A stretch of 64,000 nucleotides of DNA, from assembly GCF_029227915.1 (NCBI RefSeq), contig NC_079883.1, positions 23,498,001 to 23,562,000 of the forward strand. The letters are read 5' to 3'. Made by a program: the position numbers and the translations under genes. Positions 1 through 11,718 of the stretch are shown here, one piece after another (position 1 is the stretch's first letter; each line of letters begins with the position of its first letter). This stretch comes from Hydractinia symbiolongicarpus. Taxonomy: Eukaryota > Cnidaria > Hydrozoa > Anthoathecata > Hydractiniidae. Under the pieces are notes generated by a model. That model saw nothing but the letters and a program-made list of their open reading frames with translations. It searched no databases and was not told where the DNA came from.

Positions 1-710
1 CCGAAAAGTATCATTGTTTCAGTATTTTGGCGTGTGTAGGCTTTAGGTTGTAGGGTGCAAATCTACTAGTAATTTGTTGATAAGCTGGTTAACTCTTATT
101 AGATGTCTTTCTGGATGTTAAATTGCAGTGTGTTTGTATGCATTGTTTGAATTTAGTGTAAGAAGTTCATCGCAGAATTAAATCGCATTTCCGAGAGAGA
201 AAAAAACTCGCTCTTCAACGTCGACCAAATGTACCGCATTTCAAAGGTAAGAATTTTTTTGATCGTTCAGTGCAAACATCTTTACCCTTAACAGTCTAAA
301 CGTGATTATGAGATTGGCTGAGTCTGTCTACCAGCTTACAAAATATATGCCGAACTGAAACGGAATCGATAGGTTATCGATTCTAACAAAAAAGTTCTGT
401 TTAATTCGGTCGGTTTTTTTATTACCGATGTAGTGAAATGCAGCGAAATTTGTTTTAGTGGGGCAATCGAGGGGACAAGAAAAACTGCCCCTTAGCGAAA
501 ATATCACTAAATCAAACCTCAGCGAGCTTGCAATTTGGCAAAATATTTTACCTAAGGTTTTTAAGGAATTACTAATTTGTTATGGAAAAACCAATTTGTA
601 AAAATCTGTCGTTTCTTGGGAAACAACAGCTATAAATTCGCAAATTAAGTCCCAGCTAAGACGAGATTCCTGCTGTAGTGTCATTAAATATGCTATAGAT
701 TTTTCCAAGC
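1..710. other. AT-rich stretch without a supported gene
   Basis: No open frame or conserved protein segment is visible. A GT donor-like sequence sits at 247 after a short ATG-containing frame (ATG at 229), so a small first exon of an unseen gene is possible, but no partner exon was found. Confidence 0.4.
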
Positions 711-883
711 ATAATTTGTATGAGCCGAGTGAAGTCGATTAAAGCCGAGTTTGATAATTTGTATGAGCCGAGTGAAGTCGATTAAAGCCTAGTTTGATAA
801 TTTGTATGAGCCGAGTGAAGTCGATTAAAGCCGAGTTTGATAATTTGTATGAGCCGAGTGAAGTCGATTAAAGCCGAGTTTGA
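711..883. repeat. Tandem repeat, four copies of a 43-bp unit
   Basis: Four nearly identical 43-bp units start at 711, 754, 797 and 840. Each contains the core GAGCCGAGTGAAGTCGATTA followed by AAGC(C)GAGTTTGA. Only a single substitution (GCCTAG for GCCGAG, near 789) is seen among the units, so the array is young or homogenised. No coding frame runs through it. Confidence 0.95.
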
Positions 884-1083
884 TTTTTTTTAACAGCAAT
901 TGGGCAGTTTGATAACTTTATTTTTTCTTTCATCATAGCAACTGAAACTACAAACAGATAATTTCGAAGACTTTATATCAACGCTGAATAATCAAAACTT
1001 TTTATTGAAGAAAGGACCAAGATTATACCAGCTTCAAACTGCCAGTTGTTTGTAGCTGTGCGGTTATGAATCATCCAGAAGTG

Positions 1084-1232
1084 TGAAGAACTTTGTGAGA
1101 ATTGAGAAGAACTTTGAGAGTTGTGAAGAACTTTGTGAGAGTTAAGGAGAACTTTTTCAGAACTAAAAAGAACTTTGTGAGAATTGAGAAAAACTTTGTG
1201 AGGATTAAGAACTAGGTAAGAATTAAGGAGAA
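1084..1232. repeat. Imperfect GA-rich tandem repeat
   Basis: A purine-rich stretch repeats the motif AGAACTTTGTGAGA with variable spacers, about six times. The spacing is irregular, unlike the 43-bp array upstream. Confidence 0.75.
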
Positions 1233-2243
1233 CGGTTTATATTGTACACAGAATGCTTTTTGGAAGCAAACAAGATATTTTTTGAGTATACGATTGTATA
1301 TGGCTGTATATGTTTTAAATTGTAGTTTATATTTATACAAGAGTATTGTATATATCAGTTTAACTTTGTTGTCAAAAGTATTACGCAACGTTTACACTAT
1401 ACTATGGATATTTTTAATTGCCACAACTTATAAATTACAAGAATTAGTAAAAGTAAGTTAATATACAAGGTTTACCCCCTGTAGCCAACGACCCACAAGA
1501 ACAGTCAAACTTGATGACGTGCAGAGTGGTTGAACGCGTATGCCGGGCTTAAAGGGAAAATACTAATGCTATAAAGCATCAATACTCAAGCAGAATTATT
1601 TTCTTAGCGTAAAATGAGTGGAGCTTTACCATCAATTCAAAATATCATTTCCTGAGCGGAACTTACTCGTCGACGTCTGTTGAAGCCAGTTTAAAAGCCA
1701 ATCATAAAACTGAAACTAAAATGGACAATTTGTTTTTTTTTCTTTTCGCGAACATAAACTTTTTCAAGTTCTTTCAAAATTTCCGAACTATAAACAAAGT
1801 CGCGTGTACTTTTATGAACCAGTGATGACAAGAAGCTTTTGTCAATGTTTTCTCTTTCTGCCATTATACAGCTTTGTTATTTCTGACATTCGCAATAAGT
1901 GGGAAATACTTGTTTTTCTGTATGAAGAATTAAAAATTAATTTTGTTGTGGATAGCGATGTCTGATTTGTTTTCGGCTTATTAAAAGCGCAGTAAAGTCG
2001 GTATTGCACTGGCTCCATTATTTTGCGAGTACTTGTCACTATGAAACAACGACTACGAAACTCGACTTCAAGATTTTGTAAAAAGAGTGGAGTGGACGAT
2101 TTGCTTAATATAAATCCAAAAATGATAAAAACATGAAAGTGGAGGTAAGGTATTAAAACTCAAAATTTGGGAGGTCTATTTCGCAATTTTGTACATTTTC
2201 TACGAAATTTGGTTGTCGCCAAATAGTGTGGAATGGTATATTG

Positions 2244-2447
2244 CCAAAAGCGGGCCCATCCTGGCTGACCGTTCATATGGAAAATTTTCGTGCCACCTAG
2301 CCGAGATCTCGGTAAAAACAAGCGAGATCTAGGCAAGGTTGGCTGACTCGGTTGTCATTGAAAACATTTTTATTTTTGCATTTGTTTCTTGATAATAGCG
2401 AGATCCCGCCTAGCCGAGCCAGCCCGCTTCCATATGAACAGCCCCTG
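2244..2447. repeat. Imperfect inverted repeat, MITE-like
   Basis: The left side has GGCTGACCGTTCATATGGAA and the right side has TTCCATATGAACAGCCCC, which are near reverse complements. The interior has CTAGCCGAGATCTCGG and GAGATCCCGCCTAGCCGAG, also partly symmetric. This is compatible with a small foldback element, but target duplications are not clear. Confidence 0.5.
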
Positions 2448-2639
2448 AGATTAAAAAAAAAGTTACAACGAGTGCTTTACTACAACAATGCGCTTTTTCG
2501 CATCGCTAACTATAAAGCATGTAACTGCACTCAAGAGGTAAAGGTTATAATTGATATAATAAAGAAAATCCGTTTCTCCAACCGTCTCTAAAGGTTAATA
2601 AGCAATGCTTCGTTACGCACTATTGTAAGAAACGCATGT

Positions 2640-3215
2640 CTCGAAACTTTACCGTGAAAGGAAGTTTTTTATCATGCATTATAAATAAAACTTGTTCTCA
2701 TAATTCTTTCTTTCATTCCAGAAAAGAAGTTATCAGTATTTTGAAGTGATGCAGAAAATAGTTTTCTTGTTTGCTTTCTTATCAGCTCCTGCTTTTGCAA
2801 GTGATGCAAATTGTGTTACTTAAGTGTCTGAAGGAAGATAGATTACATTTTGCAAAAGATTAATTTCAAAAGGTTTTTTGGTTGTTAATTAAAAACATAC
2901 ATTTGATGTCACTAAAGCCTAAAAATTAAATAACGTACCAGAGTGGTAGCGTCAATTGTAAGTCGGAAAGGATTTTTAGGCTTTAGACTTTAAATTTAGA
3001 ATACTAAAAAATCGTTTCGAAAATACTATATGTAACAGGATAGTTAAAGCAGTCTCAAGTAATGTTGCAGACAATTGTTTAAATTTATGATTTTTTTCGT
3101 GGCAAGAGCGTCCTTGTTGAAGTCTCCTTTTTCTAATTTCGCGAATGACATTTCATTTTAATGTTCACTAATTTGTACTCATGAATATAATCCCTTGTGT
3201 ACTACTACGAGGTGC
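2640..3215 (+). pseudogene. Decayed duplicate of the Kazal inhibitor gene (promoter, signal exon, exon-3 remnant)
   Basis: The segment aligns by eye with the intact Kazal gene downstream. A promoter-like block with TATAAATA at 2680 matches the one at 4037, in both cases preceded by GGAAGTTTTT. An ATG at 2749 opens a signal-peptide-like frame (MQKIVFLFAFLSAPAFA) that stops at 2823; the GT donor used in the intact gene after the Ala codon is altered to AGT-GAT. At about 3086-3205 lies a damaged copy of intron 2 and exon 3 of the intact gene: the block TTTCGCGAATGACATTTC, then ATGTTCAC followed by AATTTGTACTC and ATGAATATAATCCC, with the acceptor region deleted and the CGTDG core lost. I infer a tandem duplication followed by decay. 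The short intact signal frame could still be transcribed. Confidence 0.75.
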
Positions 3216-4015
3216 AAAAAATTGTGATATTAGCTTGCTTGTTATAAGAAAAGATAGAAGCATCTATTACTCTGTCAATTTTTGAACTTTATGAGGTGCT
3301 ATTCTATAACTTTATTGTTAACATTTAACAGATCCGCTCACTCACTATCTATTACAAAAAAGTTGATTAGAAAAGCATCAGAAAACATTTTGTTTTTTGG
3401 GCGCACTCATTTGTAACGTGAAGCGATCTTTTTTGTACATTTTGGACGTACGTGTATAGGTTTAACTGAGCTGGACACTCAATTTTTTTCCACATAAACA
3501 GTTTTTTAACGTCAAAATAAATGGTTTAGCAGAATTGATTTGTTCACAAGAATTTAAAACGGGAAATAATCCATTTAATAAAAACTGTAAAAGATTTTGA
3601 ATTTTATATTTTCGCACTACCAAAGTTACTAGTTAGTAAGAAATTTTGATGATGAAAACACGCATTGTTTCTACCAAGCCAAAATTGCAATTAAAACAAT
3701 GACATTAAACAATAACTAAAATTAACAGTGCTTAGTTTTAATGACGTTATATGACGAGACTGTTGCTTCGTGTGTAAAAAAAACAAAGTTCTTTCAACTA
3801 TAAACAACGAGAATGACGAAATTGCAAGAATTGTTGGTTATTACAACATCTAAGCTATTAAAGCATGCAGCTTTCACAAGTACTTCTCTTAATTAACAAA
3901 ATTATACCTATTATAGAGCTATTATAGCTATTATAAAAATGATATTATGCCTCAAACCTCCTGATTTATTTCTCATTACGGTCGAACCAGCAAATGTCAG
4001 CATTTTTTTATAAGA
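3216..4015. other. Intergenic AT-rich stretch
   Basis: No open frame, array or paired repeat is visible between the decayed and intact Kazal genes, beyond a short GAGCTATTATAGCTATTATA reiteration near 3916. Confidence 0.4.
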
Positions 4016-4036
4016 AAGGAAGTTTTTATGATGCAA

Positions 4037-4044
4037 TATAAATA
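4037..4044 (+). promoter_or_regulatory. TATA box of the Kazal inhibitor gene
   Basis: TATAAATA lies 63 bp upstream of the ATG at 4100, inside a block that is shared with the decayed upstream copy (TATAAATA at 2680). Retention of the same block in both copies supports a core promoter; transcription would start near 4067. Confidence 0.6.
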
Positions 4045-4099
4045 CAGCTTGTTTTTCTAATTTGTTAAACTTTAATCAAGAGCAGATAGAAGAGTGGAG

Positions 4100-5670
4100 A
4101 TGAAAGTTATTTTTGTGTTGGCTTTCTTATCAACTGCTTATGCAGGTAACTTGATTTTCATGTCAATTTCATTTCCAACAGATTTTTTAATAAAATTTAT
4201 GTTTTGGTAAGGAAAATAGATATTAGGCATGCGTCTTTATTTTCTCGCCAATGTTTATATGTATATTGTCCATTTTTTACAGAGCTGTTGATAAAATACA
4301 TCAACAGCTTGGCAAATATCAAAACTATAATGGTTCTCCAATAACATTCCTTTGAGAACAAACGTTCAGCACAATGTCTAGGCAAAATGCTACATTAAAG
4401 AGAAGCAATCTTTTGATGAAATTAGGCAAAATATAACTTTATGAAAACGTGCGGAATTAATGAAAAAAGTTGGAAAGTGGTGACGTCAGGCATAACTGGC
4501 GTTAGAATTGAGTTTTAGATATCATTTTTTTCCATTCTAGCCTTTCGGCTAAGTCATCGCATTTTCTTTTTCTGAATTCTATGGGGGTGCGTCTAACCTA
4601 GACGAAACCCACACAACCTACACCTGCCAAAAAACGATTAAACAGTATATATGATTTTTGTAAATTCAAATATTTTAGTTCGAAGAAGATGTTCCCAAAT
4701 TTGTACAAAAGAATATAACCCTATGTGTGGTACTGATGGAGTAACTTATGGTAACCCATGCATGTTACGTTACAAAACATGCAAAACAAATGGAGCTGTG
4801 AGACTTGCTCATAAAGGAAGATGCAGTAAGTATTGACACTTGTTTAACTTTATGATTCTTTTTTCGTGTCAAAGACGTCATTGAAGTCTCTTTTTTTAAT
4901 TTTCGCGAATGACATTTCCTTTTAGGACCGAAATGTTCACCAATTTGTACTCTTGAATATAATCCCATGTGTGGTACTGATGGCGTGACCTATGGTAACC
5001 CTTGCTCACTACGATACAAGACTTGCAAAACAAATGGTGCTGTGAGGCTTGCTCATAGAGGAAGATGCAGTAAGTATTACACTTAACATGCGCGTTTTCT
5101 GTTTTGCTAAACAGATATAAGCCGTGAGAATCAAAATATTATAGGGCCAAAATGTTCCAAAGCTTGCACGAGAGAATATAACCCTATGTGTGGTACTGAT
5201 GGAGTAACTTATTCCAATCCCTGCTTGTTGCGTTACAAAACATGCAAAACAAATGGTGCTGTGAAGCTTGCGCATAAAGGAAGATGCAGTAAGCTATGTT
5301 GCGTACACTTGTTGTTGAATTTCTGTAAAGTACGCTCTTCATCTTTTTTGCTTAATGTCAGAAATTGCACTTTACTTTAGAACCAAAATGTCCACAAGCT
5401 TGTCCTTTTAATTTTGATCCAGTTTGTGGTACCGATGGTGTGACTTACAGTAACGCATGCGCATTAGGTGTTAAGAGTTGCGAAACAAATGGTGCTGTCA
5501 AGTTAAGACACAAGGGAGCATGCAGTAAGTTTTTCATTCCTCATACCATCTATGCAGGCGTTCTTTTATTGAAATGAAATAAGTCCTTGTCTAATACAAA
5601 ATTTTACCTTCTTCATTGGGTGTTTTTCCGAATCAGTATTTCAAATTAATTTTATTTAGAAAAACACTGA
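4100..5670 (+). CDS. Secreted four-domain Kazal-type serine protease inhibitor
   Basis: Spliced model of about 211 residues with exons 4100-4145, 4679-4825, 4926-5069, 5145-5288, 5381-5524 and 5660-5670. All introns are GT-AG and phase 1, so each Kazal domain is one symmetric exon that can be duplicated without frame loss. Exon 1 encodes a 15-residue signal peptide ([15 protein letters not shown]). Each domain has six cysteines spaced C-x3-C-x7-C-x10-C-x6-C-x13-C and the CGTDGVTY core. By alignment with ovomucoid-type domains the reactive P1 residue, second after cysteine 2, is Lys, Leu, Arg and Phe in domains 1 to 4; domain 2 has CTLEY as in turkey ovomucoid domain 3. The last exon adds only two residues (KH) and a stop. 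AATAAA follows at 5759. Kazal proteins bind serine proteases as tight substrate-like inhibitors outside the cell; targets here are unknown. The tiny last exon is the least certain part. Confidence 0.88.
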
Positions 5671-5758
5671 TGTTAAGAAGACTGCTTGTTTGCAATTGTT
5701 ATCTTGTATCTCAAAAAATTAATCTTGGATAAGTCGTTATTATTTTTGTCACCCCTAT

Positions 5759-5764
5759 AATAAA
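5759..5764 (+). terminator. Poly(A) signal of the Kazal gene
   Basis: AATAAA 89 bp after the proposed stop codon, in AT-rich sequence. Confidence 0.5.
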
Positions 5765-5889
5765 AATAGACGCTGCAATTTCTCCTGATGAGCGGATAGA
5801 AGGAGCTTATCAGTAAAAAGTGGTTACCAAGTTAAACCTAAATACTCTCGGTAATTGTTTACACGACCTACGTATCTCCTTTTTTAAAT

Positions 5890-6477
5890 TTCTGCGACGA
5901 AGGCGTAGGAAATTCTTTAAAACCGTCGTTTTTTTTCTTTCGAATCATTTTTTGAGAAAAAATCGACCCTGGGATTTCACGTTCCCCTGAGAAGAGGATA
6001 GTATTGGAACATCAACAATTGCAACATCACAGATTTAAACTTCGTACCCAAACTCCCTAAGTACTGGGAAGTCATCTAAATAACGTTTCAGGCCAAATTG
6101 GTATTTGTTTTCGACAAAAATTGGCACAGTTAATAAAAAAAAGTATGCTGAACATGGATGATCACATCAAAATTTTAATTTTTTGTGAACTAAATGCCGT
6201 TGAAGACCATAAACGTTCCAATTGCAAGACCTTCAACCATAAATGATAGGCTGTGTTTTTTGTTATCAATTCCTTTTAAAATTTGGGTTTATTATGACAC
6301 ATTTCGTTTTGTTTGCGTTTCTTGTAAGATATAATATCACCGTGTGCTTTATCTTCAGAGCTTTATGCACCAATCCTCTTCGAATGTTTGGCACGATAAC
6401 ACAACGAATTAGCAGGTTGTCATCAAATGTTTTATTAGCGAGCGGAATTTCTTAGAGCCCCAGGGCTTCTTGTTTAT
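5890..6477. repeat. Dispersed repeat, short copy
   Basis: Begins with GCGTAGGAAATTCTTTAAAA and ends with GAATTTCTTAGAGCCCCAGG then CTTCTTGTTTA. Head and tail match the adjacent copy at 6478-7572, but only one internal unit (GGCACAGTTAATAAA, near 6122) is present. The two copies abut head to tail. No transposase frame is present, so it is a non-autonomous element or complex satellite. Confidence 0.75.
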
Positions 6478-7572
6478 TTTCCGCGCCCGAAGGTTTAGGA
6501 AATTCTTTAAAACCGTCGTTTTTTTCTTTCGGAGCAGTTTTTGAGAAAAAATCTACCCTGGGATTTCATGTTCCTCTGAGAGGATAGTATTTGTATAACT
6601 GACTAACTACTGTCCCAAATGGTCAATTGCAACGTCACAGATTTAAACTTCGTGCCCAAGCTCCCTAAGTACTGGAAAGTCATCTAAATGACGTTTCAGG
6701 ACAAAATTTGACACAGTTAACAAAAAAGTATGCTGAACTAAATGGTGACATTATAATTTTGATTTTTGTCACCTAAATGTCATTTTAGGACAAAATTGGT
6801 CCAAAAATTAAAACTACTTTATTTTCAAAATTTGGCACAGTTAACAAATAAAGTATGCTGAACATAATGGTGACATTAAAATTTTGATTTTTTGCCACCT
6901 TAAATGTCATTTTAGGCCAAAATTGGTCCAAAAATTAAAACTACTTCATTTTCAACAAAAATTGGCCAAATTAACAAAAAGAAGTCTGAACGTAATGGTG
7001 ACATCAAAATTTAGATTTGTGTCACCTAAAAGCCATTTTAGGCCAAAATTGGTCCAAAAATTAAAACCACTTCATTTTCGGCCAAAATTGGCACAGTTAA
7101 CAAATAAAGTATGCTGAAAATGATGGTGATACAAAAGTTGGATTTTTGGTCACCTAAATGTCATTTCAGGCCAAAATTTGTCCAAAAATTAAAACTACTT
7201 TATTTTCGACAAAAATTGGCACAGTTATAACAAAAGTATGCTGAACATGATGGTCACATCAAAATTTTGATTTTTTGTCAACTAAATGCCGTTCAAGACC
7301 AAAAACGTTTTAATCGCAAGACTTTCAACCATGAATGATAGGCTGTATTTTTTGTTAGCAATTTCTTTTAAAATGTTAATTTATTATGACACGTTTCGTT
7401 TTGTTTGCGTTTGTTGTAAGATATAATGTCGCTTGTGTGCTTTAGCTTTAGAGCTTCATGCACCAAACCTCTTCATATGTTTTTGGCACGATAACAACGA
7501 ATTAGCAGGTTGTCATCAAATGTTTTGGTAGCGAGCGGAAATTCTTAGAGCCCCCAGGGCTTCTTGTTTATT
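6478..7572. repeat. Dispersed repeat, long copy with internal ~127-bp tandem array
   Basis: Same head and tail as the copy at 5890-6477. The interior holds about five units containing TTGGCACAGTTAACAAA, AGTATGCTGAACATAATGG and CATTTTAGGCCAAAATTGG; unit starts near 6709, 6831, 6960, 7087 and 7214 give a period of 122-129 bp. The 77-residue open frame over part of it is only repeat sequence. Confidence 0.8.
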
Positions 7573-8430
7573 ATTTAATTGACTCTCCAAGACTAACCCA
7601 ATTTAAATTCCACTTACCCTATTGTGTCCTCTGGCCAGAAAAAGGGCCCCGTATGTTTATAGACATTCTTTCCTTAGAAATTCGCAATTGTTACTGTGGT
7701 AACAGTACAAAATCCTTTAATTGGAAGGAAATTAATGTTTGTACCTTATCAAAGAAGAATTCATCGAAGGATATTATCGTTAAAAAAATGTATGCGAAAA
7801 TTCAATTTTTTTCAAATTGTAATTTTCTTATTTTCTGCGCGGTTTGCATTCCCACTCCTATATATTAACAAATACCCGTTGAAGGTCTGCCTGCCAAACA
7901 CCGGATCATCCCAAACCCGGATCATCCCAGAGCGGGTCACAACAAATGCAATACATGTTCTATTAACCTAGTTGCATCGACGATTCGTCATGGATTTATG
8001 TGCTAACAATCTGTATGAAATTACTCGGTAACTGCATGAAAGCCAAAGATGGTAGCGTGGGTAGCAAGAATTTAAAACTAATGTTCTTTTGAAATGCATG
8101 TATTTATAAGGGAAATGATCTTTGTCCTGTAGATCTAGATCAGCTCCCTTTCGATTCAGATAAGAAAACTACAAATTTGTTAAGGGAATGTGATCAGATC
8201 TGAAGCAAGTGACCCCAACATGTTCCTAAGCCCTTACTTTCAGGTGAAGCATAGTCTTATTGATACAGATGGCAATGCGGAAACCACACGAGTACTTGTA
8301 TACGACACCTGGAAGCAAAGACTTCGGGTGTTTCATATTAAATTTTAAACGAAGAACCTAACCCTACAGAATATTTAAAAATGATTTTTGTATAGCTGCA
8401 TGGAAGTAATTGACGAAATAATTTAAATAA
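7573..8430. other. AT-rich stretch without a supported gene
   Basis: Short overlapping frames at 7653-7971 have no recognisable domain and biased AT composition. A small direct repeat ACCC/CCGGATCATCCCA occurs at about 7901-7929. Nothing else is seen. Confidence 0.4.
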
Positions 8431-8599
8431 ACAAGTTCTGGCTGTCGTAACAGAAATATAATTTTCTGGTATCTTCTTGTAACAGAAATATAATTTTTTG
8501 GTATCCTCCCATAACAGAAAGGTAAATTTCTGGCATCCTTCTATAACAAATGAAATTTTCTCGCATCCTCCCATAACAGAAATGTAATTTTCTGGTATC
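8430..8599. repeat. 31-bp minisatellite, left part
   Basis: About five units of roughly 31 bp with core AACAGAAATATAATTTTCTGG and spacer TATC(T/C)TCC. The array resumes at 11719 with the same unit, so it was a single array interrupted by the element at 8600-11718. Confidence 0.85.
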
Positions 8600-11500
8600 C
8601 AGGGTCGGATCTAGGAATTTTTCTGGTTAGGCAAGATTTGACAGATTTTTTGGCAATGTAATATCAAAGGTTGTGGTGTTTTGTACGAGGTAAAGCGGGC
8701 GTTTTGTGCTTTTATTATAAAAGGGGGTAAAATCTTTTTAAAAGTGAGGTTTTAGTTATTAAAAATCCTTCCTGGATTAGAAACGAAAGTGTCTTTATAG
8801 CACAATAAATAAAAGTAACCTCCGTAGTTTAACACTGGTATCCTCGCTAAAACATGCGGATGGAGAACTCCGTTTAGTAAATTAGATTCGAAACAGGGTT
8901 AGCGTTACCATAGTTCGTTTGAATGACATACCACACTGGTATCATCTAAGCATCTTTTTTACGTTTTACGCATTTAATACGAGTACAAGTAAATACCAAG
9001 TTACAAATTTGGGGAGTTACTTTTTTCAAAATATGCAATAAGTCTAATAGCTAATAATACAACATGTTAACTTATGCATACTCATATGCATAAGTTAACA
9101 TGACATTTTCATTGGCTTGCAGTCCGTAGCAGAACGTTCTTTAAAATGCAATTCTTGTTTCGATTTGTATTGTTTTATGTGAAAATCATTTCTATCAGTA
9201 CAAGTTATTTTGATATCATATCCATCCATTTGATATATAGATATATATATCCATTGTTTACAGTTTTCCAATATTATAAGGATTCATACTGAATCTCCTG
9301 TGTTCTTTAATTGATAGTGATTTTCATTGTCACAAGAATATTCACTATGGCTGACATCAATATATCTATTTCTAAAACAAAATTATATATGTTGTATTGC
9401 TCAACAAAAAGGAAGAAATATTATACAGCAAACTTGGACTATTCTTAGATTAGGTATTGTTTCATTTTTTTGTTTTTAGCAGTTCTATCACAAATAAAAG
9501 CAGCATGTGAAAGTTAAGGATCTCCTTGTGTTCTTAAAAGTTTCAAAATAAGCAATGGGATGTTGTATATAAAATCTACTGTTTAAAAGTTCTAACAAAG
9601 TCAAAGTTCTAAGGGACACTCACAATCGAAAAGTATATGCTAAACATAAATTTGACGTTGGGACGAGGTAGAATTCTTTGACGTTTAAGTATATCTTATA
9701 CTGTAAACATCGATTTTTAGAGAACAGAAAGTATTTTGAACTTGTCTTTTTCAGGAGAGGCGTGCGATCGCACATGCAAGCCTTGGCACACGTCTAAATC
9801 GTTTCAGGCGTCTGATTAATCGCACTTCCGAAAAATAAATATTGAGTTTTCAAAATCAACCTATAAAATCCATTTTGTAGTGTGCGATGGCAGCCCACGA
9901 AATAATTTTTGGAGAGTCGTCAGACAAAACGTCCGATAGATTTCCGTCCTGGTCGGACCCTTTTAGATCTCAGAAATTATTGAATAGTCCTGGTTCTTTT
10001 AATCCACGAGCAAGCCTGTTCATAGACAACCTGACCATGCTAGCTAATTCACCGACTCCTGAATTAGTTAAAAGAACTACGTAGACATATATCTCTTTCG
10101 CCCGGCCCCTTCGTCGTTGGTAACCAGGTCTTACACAAGAAATCCAGCTATGCGGTTCTTAACTAATGCGAAGGTGAACGCCGACGGAGCACGGATGAAG
10201 CAAGTCTGCAAACCTGCAAATACAGGCGGAATAGACATTTTATCATGGATTTATATGTAGATAAATTCTTCATTTGGCAAAATAATTGAAAACCAAAGCA
10301 GGTTCGAATTTAATGGATTTTTTCTTTATGCCTGTAAAAACGAAACCCGCGGGCGGTATAAATTTTTTTCTGTAAACATTTTGTTAAAGTGTAGCTGAAC
10401 TTCATAAATGAATTTTGAAGTTTTAAGCCACGTGGATAAAGATTTTTTTAATTTGAAAACAAAGCATGGTTGTGATGACCTGAGAAAGAAACAATAAATA
10501 AAAAAATAACAGTATAGTCATGCATACTATTTCGGACATGTAGAGAAGGAAGTTATGATTGAGAGAGTCGCTATCCCAGTTGACGCTCGATCATCGTGTT
10601 TGAAGTTCACGATTTAAAACGTCCCCCACTTTTCTACCGCAAAATAAATGGCAACAAAAATACCCTCGGAGCCCGTATCGCAGGCGTAACATTCTTTGCA
10701 CGTGCGTTACATCGCACGCGTTACTTGATTTACACGTGCAAATCATCGCACACCTACTCAAATAATCCTGAAAAAGACCTGTTGTTGTCGTCTACCTGCT
10801 TAACAAGAGCACATATCCGAGTTCGTATGATTTCAGGGACTGTCAACATTCGAATATTACCTATCTGTAAATCCCCAGGGAAAGGGGATCTACAGACCTA
10901 TTTACATTTAGCTTACACTTTTGCGTTTATAAAAGAGCTTTCCCTTAGTTGTCTTACAAGAATTATTCCTTTTCCACACGGACACAAAGATACACGGTTG
11001 CATAAACGGCGACATAAAGCCTGTGACCTGAAGACAATAAACAAAAATCTAACAAAATTCCAACTAATACACTTGCAGCTTAGCAATACTCTATACCAAA
11101 CTTAACATACACCTCGAAACATTTTTTGACCACCAAGACAGTGTTTACAGTTATCTCGTTTAGCATTGGGCTTTAATAAACAAACAATCCATTTGATCGA
11201 GGTCAAGTTAAAACCTTTTGTTTTGATAAGAAAGATTTTTTTTAAATCACATCTGGTGGTTTACCACTTTTAAGAATAGTTTTTGACACAAAAGTGCCTT
11301 AAATCCAGCAGCAGTAAAAACTAAAATATATGAAGTATTAGCTACTTATGCTTTAAAGCAATGTATTTATTGTATTTTGCAGAGGCAGGATAAAGGTTTG
11401 GTTTAAGACAACAACATGGCACACGTGGCAACAATACTTCCTTCCAGCATTTCCAATCTTTTTAATATTTGAAAGGGTTTCCAAGTTCGGACACGGACGT

Positions 11501-11718
11501 TTTAGGCGAATCGACATTTTTGTCTAAGATCACCTAAGATAAAAATTGATAAAACGCCGCATTGTCATGATGTCGAAATGAGCTGGATGCCAAAAACAAA
11601 TTTACAAAAATAATTCTGTTTGTTATGGATTATTCTATCTAAAGAATGTTTTTTCTACACGGCCACAATATTTTGCTTAGGCAATCGCCTAGGCTGCCTA
11701 ACCTTAGATCTGCCCCTG
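8600..11718. mobile_element. ~3.1-kb inverted-repeat DNA element inserted into the minisatellite
   Basis: The left end reads CAGGGTCGGATCTAGG and the right end, on the opposite strand, CAGGGGCAGATCTAAGG; both are followed by a GGTTAGGCA motif. The flanks are the two halves of the 31-bp array, with GTATC on both sides of the insertion. CAGGG termini recall hAT-type elements, but those make 8-bp target duplications and only 5 bp match here, so the superfamily is open. No transposase domain is recognisable: the longest frame (10596-11105, 169 codons) shows no known motif. It is probably non-autonomous and carries a nested second repeat at 9744-10778. Confidence 0.7.
9744..10778. mobile_element. 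Nested repeat with GTCTTTTTCAGGA ends (full copy)
   Basis: The left end GTCTTTTTCAGGA at 9744 is mirrored by TCCTGAAAAAGAC at 10766-10778. Both ends continue into CG-rich motifs with GCGTGCGAT. About 530 bp of the left half (9744-10268) recurs at 26105-26640. An open frame of 65 codons at 9887-10084 lies in this shared region, but in the second copy its ATG and frame are lost, so coding is doubtful. It is probably an older family member inside the larger element. Confidence 0.6.

Noticed and set aside
229-246. Short ATG frame followed by a GTAAGA donor at 247
   Set aside because: A six-codon first exon is possible but no downstream exon was recognised.
1842-2591. Small open frames on both strands
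   Set aside because: No domain, AT-rich composition, and overlap with a foldback repeat.
8338-8574. 78-codon minus-strand frame
   Set aside because: It is produced by the 31-bp minisatellite (31 is not a multiple of three, but the units vary), hence repeated ENYIS-like residues.
10596-11105. 169-codon open frame on the plus strand
   Set aside because: It lies across the border of a repeat nested in a DNA element, has no recognisable domain, and its GC-richer composition follows from the repeat. It is not supported as a gene.
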